A stretch of DNA of 64,000 nucleotides from Orbilia blumenaviensis (Eukaryota > Ascomycota > Orbiliomycetes > Orbiliales > Orbiliaceae). Numbering within the stretch: the stretch's first letter is position 1; the number at the start of each line of letters is the position of its first letter. The translations under genes and the position numbers were made by a program. The notes beneath the pieces are model-generated. The model was given only the letters and a program-made list of their open reading frames with translations. It searched no databases and was not told the origin of the DNA. Location of the stretch: NCBI GenBank assembly GCA_036872755.1, contig JAVHNS010000003.1, positions 682,001 to 746,000 on the forward strand. Reading direction: 5' to 3'. Of the stretch, positions 26,668-38,213 are shown in pieces.

Positions 26668-28561
26668 CTTGATATCTTTTTCCCTCTTGAAGAATAGGAT
26701 TCGGAATTCGAATAAATTTATGTCGTCCCGACGAGGCGTCTTCTGTGAGCTCTTGAAGATTTCGAAATAGTTTTATATCTCCGGTGAGAAAGAGGGACTG
26801 ATATAATAACGATCCCGGGAGAAAAGACGACTTTTCGTTATCGGAAGATTGGGAAGGATATGGCGGGGTAGGTGTCGAATCGAACCGTGGATAGCAAAGA
26901 TGGTCTGGGTTATATTGCCAGGCAAAAAAAGGCAGCTACCAAAAAAAAAAAACTAGAGCTGGGCTGGTTTCGGCCCGCCGCAGAACAAAAAAATGCCGGC
27001 GGTCACGTGGTGGCGGGGTGGACGAGGTGGGAAAATACCACGCAACACGATAATAGCTAAAACGGTCCCTGGTGCCCTCGGTCTTGCAGGCCCCTGGGAT
27101 TGAGGATGTTCTTAGGTTGTCAGGAGACTATTGATTTATTGACAAAGGAAGAAGAACATACATCATGGCTGTTAGATTTGATTTACTCATGGAATTGTAA
27201 ATAGAGAAGTATAAATATCTCTGTTTGAGTTCATCGGTTTAGTAGTTCAGCTGTATCCTAGAGCAATGGAAGTTGATGCATATCATACTGGCTGGTGCTT
27301 ATGGCACCTGAATACCTCTTTGGAAAGAGGGAACGTGCAACAGGCTGGTGTAGAAGTTGTAGCTATGGTTGTATAAAGCTTCATGATGAATTACCGAAAG
27401 TAAAAATAAAAGGAGAGGGTTAGCGTAACGAACCCTGAAATCCATATGGCCATATAGGCATAAGCTCCCCTCTACATTTCACAACCCCCCCTTTAACAAC
27501 TTAGGGAGCAGACGTCTAGCAGGTCCATAATGGATGAGCAAACCCCCATTTAATGCATCCTTGAATCATTTTAGGTATGTTATACCATCGACTGGCAAAA
27601 CATAAAGGTAAGCTCCAGTGAGCACAATCGCATGGCCACTATTATTCGTCCGAGATATGTCGATAGGTTTAAAACATGAGATTAAAACCCAGCTAGTCAA
27701 GCTTCCACTTCCAATGCGTGATGGTATCCTTTACCTCCCACATTTACCAACTTATAACCAGTCCTAGAACTGCGATCGCCTACCCTAGATCTGTACACCC
27801 GTTCTTCAAGTCCCAGAGGAAAGAACAACATTGAACACCAGTCCTATTATTGCAACATAACCTCCCGAATATTAATATCGCACATGCTGACTTCGCACAG
27901 ATAGGTACAGTTTCCAATGTTGCCGGATAAGTATGCTGGGCCCAGACTAGCTGGACAACTACGAGACTGGAATATCGATACACACCCACATACAACAACA
28001 GCATTATAATTTATTTATTTCACTTTTATGTAATCCTCCCAAAAGGCCAGCTAGTTTCCCTCCCCATCCAATTTCTTAAGTCATATATATCCGCGCGTAT
28101 CCTATAAAAGCCCGAGACCGCCGGCTACTAAGGCATTGATACGCGAAGCTTCAAAGTCCTCCTCGTTATTCACTGGCAGAAACAAAAATTCAAATGGTTT
28201 GCTTAAAAACTAAAAGATGTATGCAACAAAAAAAAGAAAAAAGAAGAGAAAAGAAAGAAAGGAGGAGAAGAAGAAGGTAACACGGCCAAAGATGCCAACA
28301 GCTGCCGGAGTTCTAGCACCGTGACTGGGTTGAAGATGAAGAGAATGAGATTATGAAATGCGTAGAATGCAGAAGCCCGAATGAGTAGAGAGAGTCATCA
28401 ATGGAGCGAGACAAAACAGTAAAAGAAAAAAAAAAAAGCTAACAACTAATGAAGACAAAAACGACACCCAGAACAGCAAAACCCCGCTATAAAAAGGACG
28501 ACTGAATACAAACCGCCACTCCCAATCCACCCCAAACCCCCATTCAAAGAAAAAAATACTT
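26668..28561. other. Intergenic region upstream of TIM13
   Basis: It holds the TIM13 promoter, including a CACGTG E-box at about 27004-27009, and the 3' flank of the unknown gene ending at 28562. Purine-rich A/G tracts occupy 28220-28280 and 28420-28440. No gene is recognised. Confidence 0.4.
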
Positions 28562-29548
28562 CTACTCCTCTTCCTCCTCCAAACAAGTCATATGCCCCAT
28601 CTTATCCGCATACTCCGAAACCCCCCTCTTCTCCCCCTTCTCATCCTTCGTCAAATCCACGCTATGGTCCCATCCAACCATCATAGCCCATTCATTCCAT
28701 AACCTCTCATCCATCTGCAAAAACCACTTACTCCTCCTCAACCACTCATGATCACTAACCTCACTCCTTCTCGTTCTAGTCCATAGATCAAATGCCTGTG
28801 CATACTTCTCCTCTCCTAGACGACGACGAATTTGCCCCGCTAGCTGGGAGTTATGCGTTAAGAGGTGTTTCATCTCAGCGTTACGGTCTGGAAGAGGTAG
28901 AAGCATGGATTTAGGCATCATGTGTAACTGGATAGTATGCTCCTCTTCATCCTCCTTTTGCGGTGGAAGCGAAGGCGCTTGATAATGTTTTTCAAGTTTA
29001 TGAGAAACGGCGCTCAACGATGGTGGGGAGATGTGTGAATATGCATCTCGTGAGTTTTTACGACTCGGGGGGCCAGACGGGACTCTGGGGACATAGCTGA
29101 AGGGTGATAATGGTTCAACGTCGAATTCAAGATCACCGCTGGCTGAGGAGACGGAGTTTTGACGACGAGGTTCTGGGTTTGGTTGTGGTGATTGTTTGGG
29201 GCTGCCGGAATGCGGGGAGTGTTGGGTGCTGTTGTTTGTGCGGATTATGAGGCATGCACCGGGTGATGAACCCAACGATGGGCCTGGAGAACGTCGGCCG
29301 GAACGACTTGATGTCAAGGAGTAGGAATATGATGGTGACCGGGCGGAGTTATTATGGAAATGGTGGTCATCGTCGGAGAGGTATGAGTCTGCAGACCCAC
29401 GACGACGAGCTGGGTGGACGAATTTATTTGTTGGAGATGTAAGGTGGGTGAATGCCTGATTGGACCCGGAGGAGCTTGGTGGTGTCGGAATGGGGATTTG
29501 ACCGGTTGTGGAGAACGGGATTGAGGCCGGGCGCATGTTGTTCGGCAT
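28562..29548 (-). CDS. Uncharacterised Ser/Pro-rich fungal protein, 328 aa
   Basis: A single uninterrupted frame runs from ATG 29548 to TAG 28562. I do not recognise a named family. Residues 1-195 are Ser/Pro/Asn-rich with many SP and RR-S sites, typical of disordered, phosphorylated regions. Residues about 205-320 look folded and helical, with IRRRLGEEKYAQAFDLW, WLRRSKWFLQMDERLW and NEWAMMVGWDHSVDL; this Trp-rich part is probably the conserved domain. The tail is acidic (EEEEE). No signal peptide or membrane helix is seen, so it is probably nuclear or cytosolic. The single exon contrasts with its intron-rich neighbours. Confidence 0.65.
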   Translation of the reverse strand: MPNNMRPASIPFSTTGQIPIPTPPSSSGSNQAFTHLTSPTNKFVHPARRRGSADSYLSDDDHHFHNNSARSPSYSYSLTSSRSGRRSPGPSLGSSPGACLIIRTNNSTQHSPHSGSPKQSPQPNPEPRRQNSVSSASGDLEFDVEPLSPFSYVPRVPSGPPSRKNSRDAYSHISPPSLSAVSHKLEKHYQAPSLPPQKEDEEEHTIQLHMMPKSMLLPLPDRNAEMKHLLTHNSQLAGQIRRRLGEEKYAQAFDLWTRTRRSEVSDHEWLRRSKWFLQMDERLWNEWAMMVGWDHSVDLTKDEKGEKRGVSEYADKMGHMTCLEEEEE

Positions 29549-31775
29549 AGCGAAGGTAGTTTTGTTATTATTATTTTTTAAATATATATAATGGTTCTAT
29601 AGCGAGCGTGTGTGGAAGTTGAAGCTGGAGCTTCTGAGCAGAAAATATAATTATCTCGACTCGAAAAGCTGGCGAATCCGAATGGGTTTTATAACTGAAT
29701 CCTACAGTCCCCCAAATTCCAGATGGCAACAGGCGAAGCGGGTAACGTAGGTATGCGGTAGCACAGCGACTGCGCCCAGAGTTATAAGCCTTGTTGCTGG
29801 CTGGTTTGTTGGAAACAACGTAATTTTTTAAGCCGAAAATGTGATAAGAACCCGAACTGAGCTGAGTTGATACCAAAAGGTGCGTCGATGATGGATGAGC
29901 CTTTCTCGAAGCTGCCCGATAAGGCTTCCCTTTCAGAGGTCTTTAAGTACTTTCGATTGATATCAATTCTTTTAAAAAAATTTCTCTATGCAAGCAAGTA
30001 TTAATTAGCCATGCGTCAAAGCTTCTCCACAGCGGGATTTAACGAACAGTTTATATACCCCGCCAGTACGCCCCAGTCGAGAAAGAAAAAAGGTTGATCC
30101 CGGGGTTGGAGTAAGGACGCTAGTCAAAGATAGATAGTAGGTATCGATGATATCGACCGATCAAGCGATATTTCGGAAGAGGAAAGAAAAAAGACGTATT
30201 GAAAAAGAAAAATCAGGATATCCTGTTGCTATTACTCAATGGGTGCAGAAACAGTGATAAAGTGTGGTCACACCAGAGCTACTACTGACACATGCAAGTA
30301 CTAGCAGCTAGCAGCTAGCAGCAGCAGTGATAGAGATATATCGATAGTAGATAGTATAATATAAGCTCTCAAGAAGTCGAGAGTACTGCTTGAACATATC
30401 ACTTTTGTCCTTTGGAGAGAGGGGTACGTACCTCTTTCCACAGGCCTTTAAGTACTCAAAAAAAAAACCGTGCCCCAGAAGCTTAAAGCTTAAGCTGGGG
30501 GGCGGTTTTTTTCAAAGCAACGAAGCTATCACGAAAAGAGGGCCAAATGTAGGTGTGGCCACCTGCAATTTGCCGGCATGTTTCGCCTCGCATGGGCTAA
30601 GTAATGTAATAGTCTTTGGGTTTCCAGCACCTTGCAGGTGATAGCACGGAAAAAGGTATTCTAAGGGTACTTGGGTAGCTTGGGCAACTTTTTCGTCGAA
30701 ACTGGATTGGACGCTGCTCCCAGAGGAAATTGGCAATTGAGGCATTTCCTGGCAGAAGTATGAGCTATGCACCAAAGAAAGCTATACCAGCTTCCCCTCG
30801 TGGGACTCGCATTTCTTAGGATTTTTTGATGATAATAGAAAATCCAGGTATGGCAAGCAGTTTTTTTTTTTTTGCTTTAATCTCTTTTCGGACGAAACCG
30901 GAATGGGACAAGCTTGGGAAGGTCGACTCCAGCTGAAAGCTTTCATGGGCCGGACCGAGATTAATAAAAGCCGATTTGAGGGAAAGGAATGGATTGGGCC
31001 GAGATTCTGTGTGGTCTGGAGAGGTAGCCGAGTCCGCGATGCCTGGTTCTTTCTTAGTGGTCAGCAAGCCCGCCTTGTCCGGACTCGGTCAGTAACCTCA
31101 GCTCAGTTCTACCGTATTCTTCGGCTTTCATATCGATATCGTCACAATAGCATCATAGTAGATAAAACCGAAAAGAAAAAAAGAGAGAGGGGCGCTGCAA
31201 TGGTTAGCTCTTATGAAGTAACTGTTCGCCCGGGAGAAGTAAGTCGAAACCTCCCCAAAAAGAAACGAATAAGAAAAAAAGAATTTTGTCTATTTTACAC
31301 TCTACGGCGGAAACGAAGAAATCCCAACGAATTAATATGATAAAAAAGTCGAGGCGGAAAAAAAGGTCACCGACCACCAAAACCACCAAAACCACCATGG
31401 CCTCCCCCTCCTCCTCCTCCACCACTGATCTGCTTTACTTCCTCCACCAGGTCTCTTCTCTATATGACGGAATGAAGAAAAACGCTCAAAGACAATAGGA
31501 ATGGGAGTTTCTGTCGTGGCCGAAGGAAATAAAAAAAATAAGAGGGGTATTTCTGTACAATGATTTGGTAAACTCCTTCATTGAACTGATCGTAGCCCGA
31601 CCAGCACCAAGACGAAGCGGACTTACACCGGACAAAGCCAAAATTGGGGGCCTCCGGTGCGTGAGATGTGGGGGTATTGAGAGGGGAGAGGGTTCTAATT
31701 ATTTCGATCACAAAGGAAAAGAAAAAACGGAGCATCGAGACGTCTAGGCAGTCATTCATCAATTCATTAAGGCGT
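29549..31775. other. Intergenic region between unknown gene and cytochrome c
   Basis: 2.2 kb. It holds GCTAGCA/AGC repeats near 30301-30326, a hairpin at 30459-30512 (listed separately) and a 33-codon frame at 31397-31498 whose ATG has a good context (CCACCATGG) but no recognisable product. No gene is firmly supported. Confidence 0.35.
30459..30512. repeat. Inverted repeat / hairpin
   Basis: The arm AAAACCGTGCCCCAGAAGCTT pairs with AAGCTGGGGGGCGGTTTT across a few bases (central AAAGCTT); the stem is about 20 bp with minor mismatches and is flanked by A and T runs. It could be a folded RNA, an end of a decayed element, or chance. Confidence 0.5.
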
Positions 31776-32848
31776 TTAGGCGGTGCTGCTCTTGAGGTAA
31801 CTGTAAAAGCCAAATGTATTAGCATCAAAATAAATTCCATAATAAAATAATTAGCAAGGGTTACATACGAGATCAAGTCGTTCCTGTCCTTGTCCTTCTT
31901 GAGGCCACCGAAGGCCATCTTGGTTCCGGGCATGAACTTCTTTGGGTTCTCAAGGTAGTCGAACTAGTGAAAAAAACGAAAGCACACCAAAACGTTAGCA
32001 AATCCGGTTTCCACGATGAATCTGATAAACATTTCCCATAGACTCAAGATAGTGTGCTAGTGTCCGCGCCTTCCTGTACGGTTTGACAACCCTGCTGCAC
32101 CGTTTGGCAGAATCGGACTGGGTTGTGGTTGGTCAAACCAAGCCACGGCCAAAAAAAAAAATTTTGTTTGCGACAACCAAAAGTGCGAAAGAGCCCCGTC
32201 GACGTCATCCGTTTATGCAGGGTAATCCGGCCTCGACAGAACAGTCTGGCCGCTAGAATGATGTGATACTGTCGCTTCCATGGTCGCCGTTTTGTATGTG
32301 GTAGAACCCGTAACGACTCAGGGGAACTTCAAATGTCGTGGCAGTGTACAGGCGGCGGTCACAGGCACAACTCGAGCACTGGGAGAAAAATGCACAAAAT
32401 TTTGTTTGAAGGTTTTTAAACTTACGAGAGTACCCTCCTCCCACTTGACGGCAGCCTTCTTGCTGGCATCAGAGTAGCTGAAAGCGTCTGTGCCCTGTCC
32501 AGAAACTCTGCCGAAGAGACCGTTAAGATTTGGACCGGTCTTCGACGAACCACCCTTCTCGACGGTGTGGCACTGAGCACAACGGGTCTATAGGAAAAAG
32601 ATTGAAATGTCAGTTTTCTCTCCCCCACTTGACGACAACGACAGCAGTAGACGGCAAAAACAGAGTTATTGAACATACCTTGAACAACTTCTCACCGGCC
32701 TTCTCGTTACCTGGAGAAACAGCAATTGATCCTGTCAGTCGTTTGTTTCCCATAGATTGTCCCCCTTGTCGTAGCAATTATAATGGTCGTCCTCTTCCCG
32801 TCGACCGTCCGGTGCAGCGGTGCAGAGCTTACCTGGAGCGAAAGGCAT
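31776..32848 (-). CDS. CYC1: Cytochrome c, 109 aa
   Basis: Five exons: 32848-32833, 32710-32679, 32587-32426, 31963-31869 and 31800-31776. All phases close. Mature features are textbook: heme attachment CAQCH (residues 19-23), [10 protein letters not shown], the NPKKF block and axial Met86 in PGTKM, ending SYLKSSTA. It carries electrons from complex III to complex IV in the intermembrane space. The 16-nt first exon encodes only MPFAP plus one base. One oddity: two histidines common in the family (positions 26 and 33 of the horse protein) are Ser31 and Asn38 here. A CCAAT lies about 510 bp upstream of the ATG (33359-33363), which fits HAP-complex control of respiratory genes (inference). Confidence 0.96.
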
Positions 32849-33040
32849 CTTGTCTATATAATTTTAAAGTCGAAGAAGACTAGAAACAAAGAATAGACTT
32901 TAAAGAGAGTGTCGTAGTAAAAGGTATCTTTTTTTTGTAAGGGCGAAGGGATGAAATTTTCTTTACAGGATGAGTGAATTTTACGAGGAAGAGAGGAAGG
33001 AAGAAGTGGTCGTGGTAGCAGGTTTAAATGGGTGGTGGTA

Positions 33041-33065
33041 AAAAAAAAAAAAAAAAAAAAAAAAA
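33041..33065. repeat. Poly(A) tract
   Basis: About 25 consecutive A residues on plus, roughly 200 bp upstream of the cytochrome c start. Confidence 0.9.
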
Positions 33066-33358
33066 TTAAACACGCAAGGCCATATACATTCAAGGCTGTT
33101 TTTCTTTAGGTGGAAAAATTAGGACTACCAAACAGCAAAACCATTAGCAGTGCATCCAGTACATACATAACACCACGGGACTCGCACTATACCTTCATGA
33201 CAAGGGGAAAAAACTGGGCTATCGGCCATCTTCCTCATCGGTCAGCCCGCCATTCGGAAGGGGGCTATTTTTCATGAGAATGGCCCCTTCGCGGTGGCCT
33301 TTCGTCCGGGTTCACCCGCCGAAAGCAAGGTAGACTCCAAAGTTAGCAGGCAGCGCAG

Positions 33359-33363
33359 CCAAT
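33359..33363. promoter_or_regulatory. CCAAT box (CCAATCA)
   Basis: CCAATCA on plus in a GC-rich patch, about 510 bp upstream of the cytochrome c ATG. CCAAT is bound by the HAP/CBC complex, which controls respiratory genes in fungi. Function here is inferred only from the match and position. Confidence 0.3.
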
Positions 33364-34267
33364 CACGGCAGCGACATTACAACACCCCACGCCAGAGCTA
33401 TGTACCTCTACTTTGGTAGCTAGCCGAGAAGGGGAAAGATATCGGGGCCTTGTGGATTTATAAGGTGCGGCAGTCCGACCGAGCTAGAACGAGAACTGGA
33501 ACGGGGACTGGATCTTGGAGCTCCACTGATTGTCTAATACTATATCTTCTTACATACCTAGATACTATCCCACCATGAGGCTGGTGTGTGTGTGTGGCAT
33601 GATAGCAACTGTGGCTGGTGAATAATATGGGGCTGGTGAATATTGAATTATGTAAGCTGGTGTGGCTGGTGGTTGCACCGTGCAGCTTATATAATAATAC
33701 CTTATAGGTAATATGATATCCTGCCTGCTACTAAAACTGACAGTGACGAAAAGACGCGCCATCAGGCGGCGGGCAACACAGACAGGCAGCCTGTTGCCCA
33801 ATTGCCCCAGTAGTTTCGGGCCGCGTCCAAAAAAATTAAGGCTGTATTTTGCCAGCAAACAGAAGTCCGCTTTCAGTTTCAGGCACTCTTTGCTGGGGCC
33901 CCATATATATCATAATAACATAAAACCCGCTCCACCATTTGTTTCTTTGCAAGTGATTACCTATACTCCGGTGGATTCTTTCCGGCCTTCGATTTCAACT
34001 TCAACTTCAACTTCAGCTCTAGTATTCAAGGATATTTGATTGTTACGCAGTTTGAGGGACGATTGCATTTTACACGACAGCTACCGTAGCCTCTCCCATT
34101 TGATCAGTATCAATCGATGTCCTAACATTGTGCGACTGTACTCCCATCAGCACATGCACCCTTCCTAAGGGACCTTAGCGTTCCCCACAAATACTTCCGC
34201 TACCCCATATTATAACCCCCGAATCGGACCATATCCAAGAAACAAAGCATCGATCACAGCAGTCACG

Positions 34268-35513
34268 ATGAAAATAACAAATCTCTTTACAATTATCGCT
34301 GCTTTGGTACTGCTCCCTCTAAGTCCCTTTACTAATACACCATTTTTACATTATTTCATTGCGTAATATGGCATTACAATTGGCTTTAAACCAGCCTCTA
34401 CAAGATGGCCCTATTATGATTTTTTTTAAAAAAAAGGATATGAACTACATGTATGAGTATAAACCTACTAACAAGCCGCCCTCTTGCGACGAACAGGTAG
34501 CCCTCATAACGATGATACTAGGAATTCTTGCCTGGTGGACCGTATCCAAATATAGCCTCCCATTCTCACTCGTCCTTCCAATCCTAACCACCGTCCTCGG
34601 CCCCGGCGACCTATTAGCCACCTGTGCCTCCCTCGTCGGATCCTCAGGTGGTTCAAGAAGAGCATCCAAACGCCCACTAAACAATGTCTCACTCTTCATC
34701 AACCTCCTCCTCCTTATCCTCCCAGCAGTAATGACAGGTCTAGCTGCACCAGCGCTGGGAAACCAAAGCTGCCAGATGAGGGATGTTTGGCAGGGTTGGT
34801 TCAAAACACATAATGAAAATGCTATAAAAGCTATTCAGGATAGTTTACAATGCTGCGGATTTGCATCGGTCAAAGATATGCCTTATCCGTTCCCTAGGAA
34901 AGCGTCGAAGGATGGGAAACCTGAAGTTCCGGATATGACTTGTGCGAATATTTTGGGGCATATGACGCCTTGCGCGCCGGCCTGGGAGGGGGAGTTGAAG
35001 AGCGCGGCTGGGTTTGTGATTGGGGGCGCCTCTTTGGCTGTTGTTTGGAAGGTAATTATATATCCAGACTCCACATTATGAATGACAATGGATTGCTAAA
35101 AAGGAATTTCGCTGGTGTAGTTGTTTTTCCTGATGATCGTTGTGGGAAATCCGAAAGGCGCCCGGAGGTGGTTCGTAAGGCCGACTTACGGCGAGTACGA
35201 AAGCACCCGCGCAATCGAAAGTAACCATCGTGATGATGAACGCAGTGGCGGAGCTACCCGCGCTCTTCTTGAGGAAGTCCACGATGACGAAGATGAAGAA
35301 GAGCAGCATGATAGAGAAGCTCTGGGATCGCAAGTTGCAACTTATAATGCACAGACGAATGGAAATGGTAGTGGTGAGAGGGGCCGGTTGTTGCCGAAGG
35401 ACTACGGCGGTAGTAGTAGTAGTAATAATAATCAAATCAGGATGTATGATAATAGCCTGAGAACCGGGCTGGGTGATGATGCCCATGAGAGGTGGAGGGA
35501 GGATGAGCATTAA
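34268..35513 (+). CDS. Tetraspanin (fungal Tsp3-like), about 362 aa
   Basis: Best model: exons 34268-34306, 34395-35051 and 35121-35513, all phase 0. The last two are firm. The first (MKITNLFTIIAAL) and its intron (donor GTACTG) are the only phase-consistent choice found, but they leave a short first membrane helix, so the N-terminus is uncertain. Hydrophobic segments lie in ALITMILGILAWWTV, SLFINLLLLILPAVM and the C-terminal GFVIGGASLAVVWK followed by LFFLMIVVG. The large loop carries the tetraspanin signature CCG (LQCCGFAS, about residue 166) and further Cys residues (TCANIL, PCAPAW). A 100-residue acidic, Gly/Ser-rich cytosolic tail follows. Tetraspanins organise membrane microdomains; in fungi some act in appressoria and hyphal growth. 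Confidence 0.8.
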
Positions 35514-35775
35514 TAGGAAGGTGCATGTTTCGTTGGTGGAAGAAGCTGGAACTTAACTGTGGTGAATGAAGAAAAGCCGATTGCCTCCAAGGAGAGGTCA
35601 GTTTCAGCATAAGAAAGGGCATCAAGGAGGATGGTTTTAAATAAAAGAACGTCTCTTGAATCTTAAACATTGCCCCCACCTAGCCTCGGCACCTAGTCTC
35701 AGCGGCCCTTCTTTTGTTAGGCCCCACCCCTTCTAGCCCAGAATTATAGTCGTATAGAGACACTATCGGACGAGT

Positions 35776-36447
35776 CTACTCCGCCTTCGTCTGAACAGTG
35801 TCCAAATCCTCAACCTTCCTAACCTCCGCAGCACTAACGACTACCTCATCCCCACCAGTCGGCCCCTCACCCATCTCCCCCTCAACCACAATATACCTCC
35901 CAATCTTGTTCTTCACCTGCTTTAAAGGATCCCACTCCTGATCTCCCATAGGCCCCAAGCCTTCCAGCTCCTGCTCCGCCTTCAAAATATCCTCCAACGT
36001 AATCCCCTTCTCCACACTCTCATCCCTAATCGCCACTAACGGCTCAACACCAGTAACATCCACCTCTTTAATCTTATTCACAAAATAAAGCTGATCATTA
36101 AGATCTTTGATCATTTCCTCTTCCTCCTCTGCATCCTTCGGCATAGGGAGAGCAGAGAGTTTTAGGATGTGTCGCAGCTTCTCCGGGGTGATGATGTCCT
36201 TTGGATCCAGTGGTGGGGTTTTGGAGGTACTCTTTGGATGGCTGGGCGGGAGGAGTTCGTTTATGGACCAGGTTGGCTTGTTGAGGATGGATTGCACGTA
36301 GGCTAGGGATTCCGGGGAAGGGGTGTATTTTGGTTTTTTCTTCGGAGGGGTCCAGCTTGATATTGTCTCCTGCGGTTGTTTCTGCTGTTGTTCTAGCCGG
36401 CGGGCGGCGGTGGAGAATAGTCTTACTGTTGAACGGCGGAGGCTCAT
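35776..36447 (-). CDS. Mitochondrial Glu-tRNA(Gln) amidotransferase subunit C-like protein, 223 aa
   Basis: Single exon. The first 25 residues (MSLRRSTVRLFSTAARR) are Arg/Ser-rich with no acidic residue before E19, a mitochondrial presequence. The block ITPEKLRHILKLSALPMP, then a Glu-rich helix, LNDQLYFVNKIKEVDVTGVEPL and the following AIRDE match GatC, whose C-terminal helix ends in V-x-G-V-x-P. GatC stabilises the amidotransferase that converts Glu-tRNA(Gln) to Gln-tRNA(Gln) in mitochondria; bacterial GatC is about 95 aa, and fungal forms are longer, as here. The start lies 452 bp from that of SEC17, divergent, so they may share a promoter region. Confidence 0.8.
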   Translation of the reverse strand: MSLRRSTVRLFSTAARRLEQQQKQPQETISSWTPPKKKPKYTPSPESLAYVQSILNKPTWSINELLPPSHPKSTSKTPPLDPKDIITPEKLRHILKLSALPMPKDAEEEEEMIKDLNDQLYFVNKIKEVDVTGVEPLVAIRDESVEKGITLEDILKAEQELEGLGPMGDQEWDPLKQVKNKIGRYIVVEGEMGEGPTGGDEVVVSAAEVRKVEDLDTVQTKAE

Positions 36448-36899
36448 AATGTTTGATTGTGGTTTCTTGGTATACCCGATTATCTATTTAATGCTCTTAG
36501 ATTCCCTCCATAAGCCCGTGAAGCTAGAAATCAAGAAATCCCAAAATAACTTCGACAGTAAAAATGCATGTAACAGAAAGAAAAGAAAAAAAAGTAGAAT
36601 GTTGTAAAAAGCGCGTTGTCGGAACGCCAATCGATAAAAAAGCTGGCAGCCGGGAAAAGAGAGCCTCAGCCAATGTCATCACGCCAAGAGAAAACCGAAG
36701 GAGAGGCCCCGCCACTAAGCAGTGACGGACTGACCACCACAACCGCAGCTTGCAAAGCCCGCCTATAACTTCCCCCCCAGTCATCTCTCTCCTCCCCATC
36801 CATCACATTCCATATCAGACGAGCTTGAAAGCTACCATCTACAGAGCACACATACATACAATACATAACACAACATAACATAATATAAGATTCTACATC
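36448..36899. promoter_or_regulatory. Divergent promoter, GatC-like / SEC17
   Basis: 452 bp between two start codons pointing apart. A CCAAT motif (GCCAATGTCATC, about 36669) lies midway, and ACATA-rich sequence lies just before the SEC17 ATG. No TATA box is clear. Confidence 0.4.
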
Positions 36900-38213
36900 A
36901 TGGACGGACGAACCCTCCTCGCCCAAGTACACACTCCATTCCCTTACGTATAACCTTTTTATTACATAGGGTACTAACCAGGATGCACCACTGCAGGCAC
37001 AAAAGCAGGAAGCTGCATCAGCTGGCGGTTTCAGCTGGTTCGGTGCCAGCAAGCAAGACAAGCTCGAACAGGCCATCGAACTATACACCCAAGCTGCAAA
37101 CGCCTTTCGAACATCCGGTCAAGGTACAATCCTTTTCTCTATAATACCTTCTTACTTACTTATACCCACCACCACCCACCCATCTAACAACTCCCGTTCT
37201 CCACAGGCTCCGAAGCCGGCGCCGCTTTCGAGAAGGCCGCCGCCCTAAGCAAATCAATCAACGAACCCAACGACGCGGCAAACTACCTCAACGAAGCCTT
37301 CAAATCCTACAAAAAGACAAACCCGGCAGATGCAGCTAGGACTCTAGCTCAGGCTATTGATCACTACGCTCTGACAAACGTTAGAAGGGCGGCAACGCAT
37401 AAGCAGACGTTGGCGGAACATCTTGAGACCGATCCGGCGACGAAACCGCAGGCTATCAAGGAGTATGAGAAGGCTGGAGAGTGGTTTAGTAACGATAATG
37501 CTGAGGCGTGAGTTTCACCATCTTTTTTTTCTTTCTATCTTTTTGTTTTTTCATGTTGGGAGATAAGCTGGCTGGGGGCGGGGGGTTAGGACGTCATATA
37601 TTTCCGCGTAGACATGGAATTGCTAACATCGAGTGAGGGGAGGATAGACTGGCGAACAAATGTTACATCAGAGCCGCAGATATATCAGCCGAAACCGGCG
37701 ACTTCCACAGAGCGATTAATCACTACGAAAGAATTGCTGAGGTATCGGTCAACAACAATCTTATGAAGTGGAGCGTTAAGGAATATCTGTTCAAAGCCGC
37801 ACTTTGCCATTTGGCCACCAAGGTAAACACGAATCAATGAAAGCAGGGCTAGCGTGGTTTGAATTTAGAGGTTAATATGGAGGGTTTAAATATAGGATGT
37901 AGTAGCAGCGAAGAGAGCACTCGAGGGGCAGTATCCTGCTCTCGACCCGGCGTTTAGCCCGCCTGCTATGGAGTGTCTGTTCTTGATGGTATGATCCTTG
38001 TTCCAACTTATATCCTGACTAGAAATAATATAGCTTACTAAATGTTGGTAACGAAAACAGAACCTCCTCGAATGTGTCGAAAACGGCGACCCCCAAGGCT
38101 TCTTCAACAACGTGATGCAATACAAGGAACGATACCCGCTAGACAACTGGAAACTCGACATTCTGGCAAAGACACAGAAGAGCATTGAGGAGGCTGGTGA
38201 GGATTTGACTTAA
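36900..38213 (+). CDS. SEC17: Alpha-SNAP (Sec17), 291 aa
   Basis: Six exons: 36900-36926, 36997-37123, 37207-37507, 37648-37822, 37896-37988 and 38061-38213. All phases close. For exon 2 the CTGCAG acceptor was chosen over an upstream CCAG because it sits about 20 nt past the CTAAC branch site and gives ALLAQAQKQ-like spacing. The N-terminus has GGFSWFG, the hydrophobic loop used to insert into membranes. TPR-like helices follow (KLEQAIELYTQAANAF, AAFEKAAALSKS, YLNEAFKSYKK, QAIKEYEKAGEWF, HYERIAE), and the acidic end (EEAGEDLT) is typical. Sec17 binds SNARE bundles and recruits the ATPase Sec18 (NSF) to take them apart after membrane fusion. Confidence 0.96.

Larger units (their letters stand above)
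32849..34267. other. Divergent promoter region, cytochrome c / tetraspanin
   Basis: 1.4 kb shared upstream region. It contains a poly(A) run (33041-33065), GTGGCTGGTG-type repeats at about 33578-33675, a CCAAT at 33359-33363 and a short TTCAAC hexamer repeat near 33990-34012. No coding feature is seen. Confidence 0.5.

Noticed and set aside
31397..31498. 33-codon ORF with strong start context (CCACCATGG)
   Set aside because: Too short, Ser-run start, no family; could be part of a UTR.
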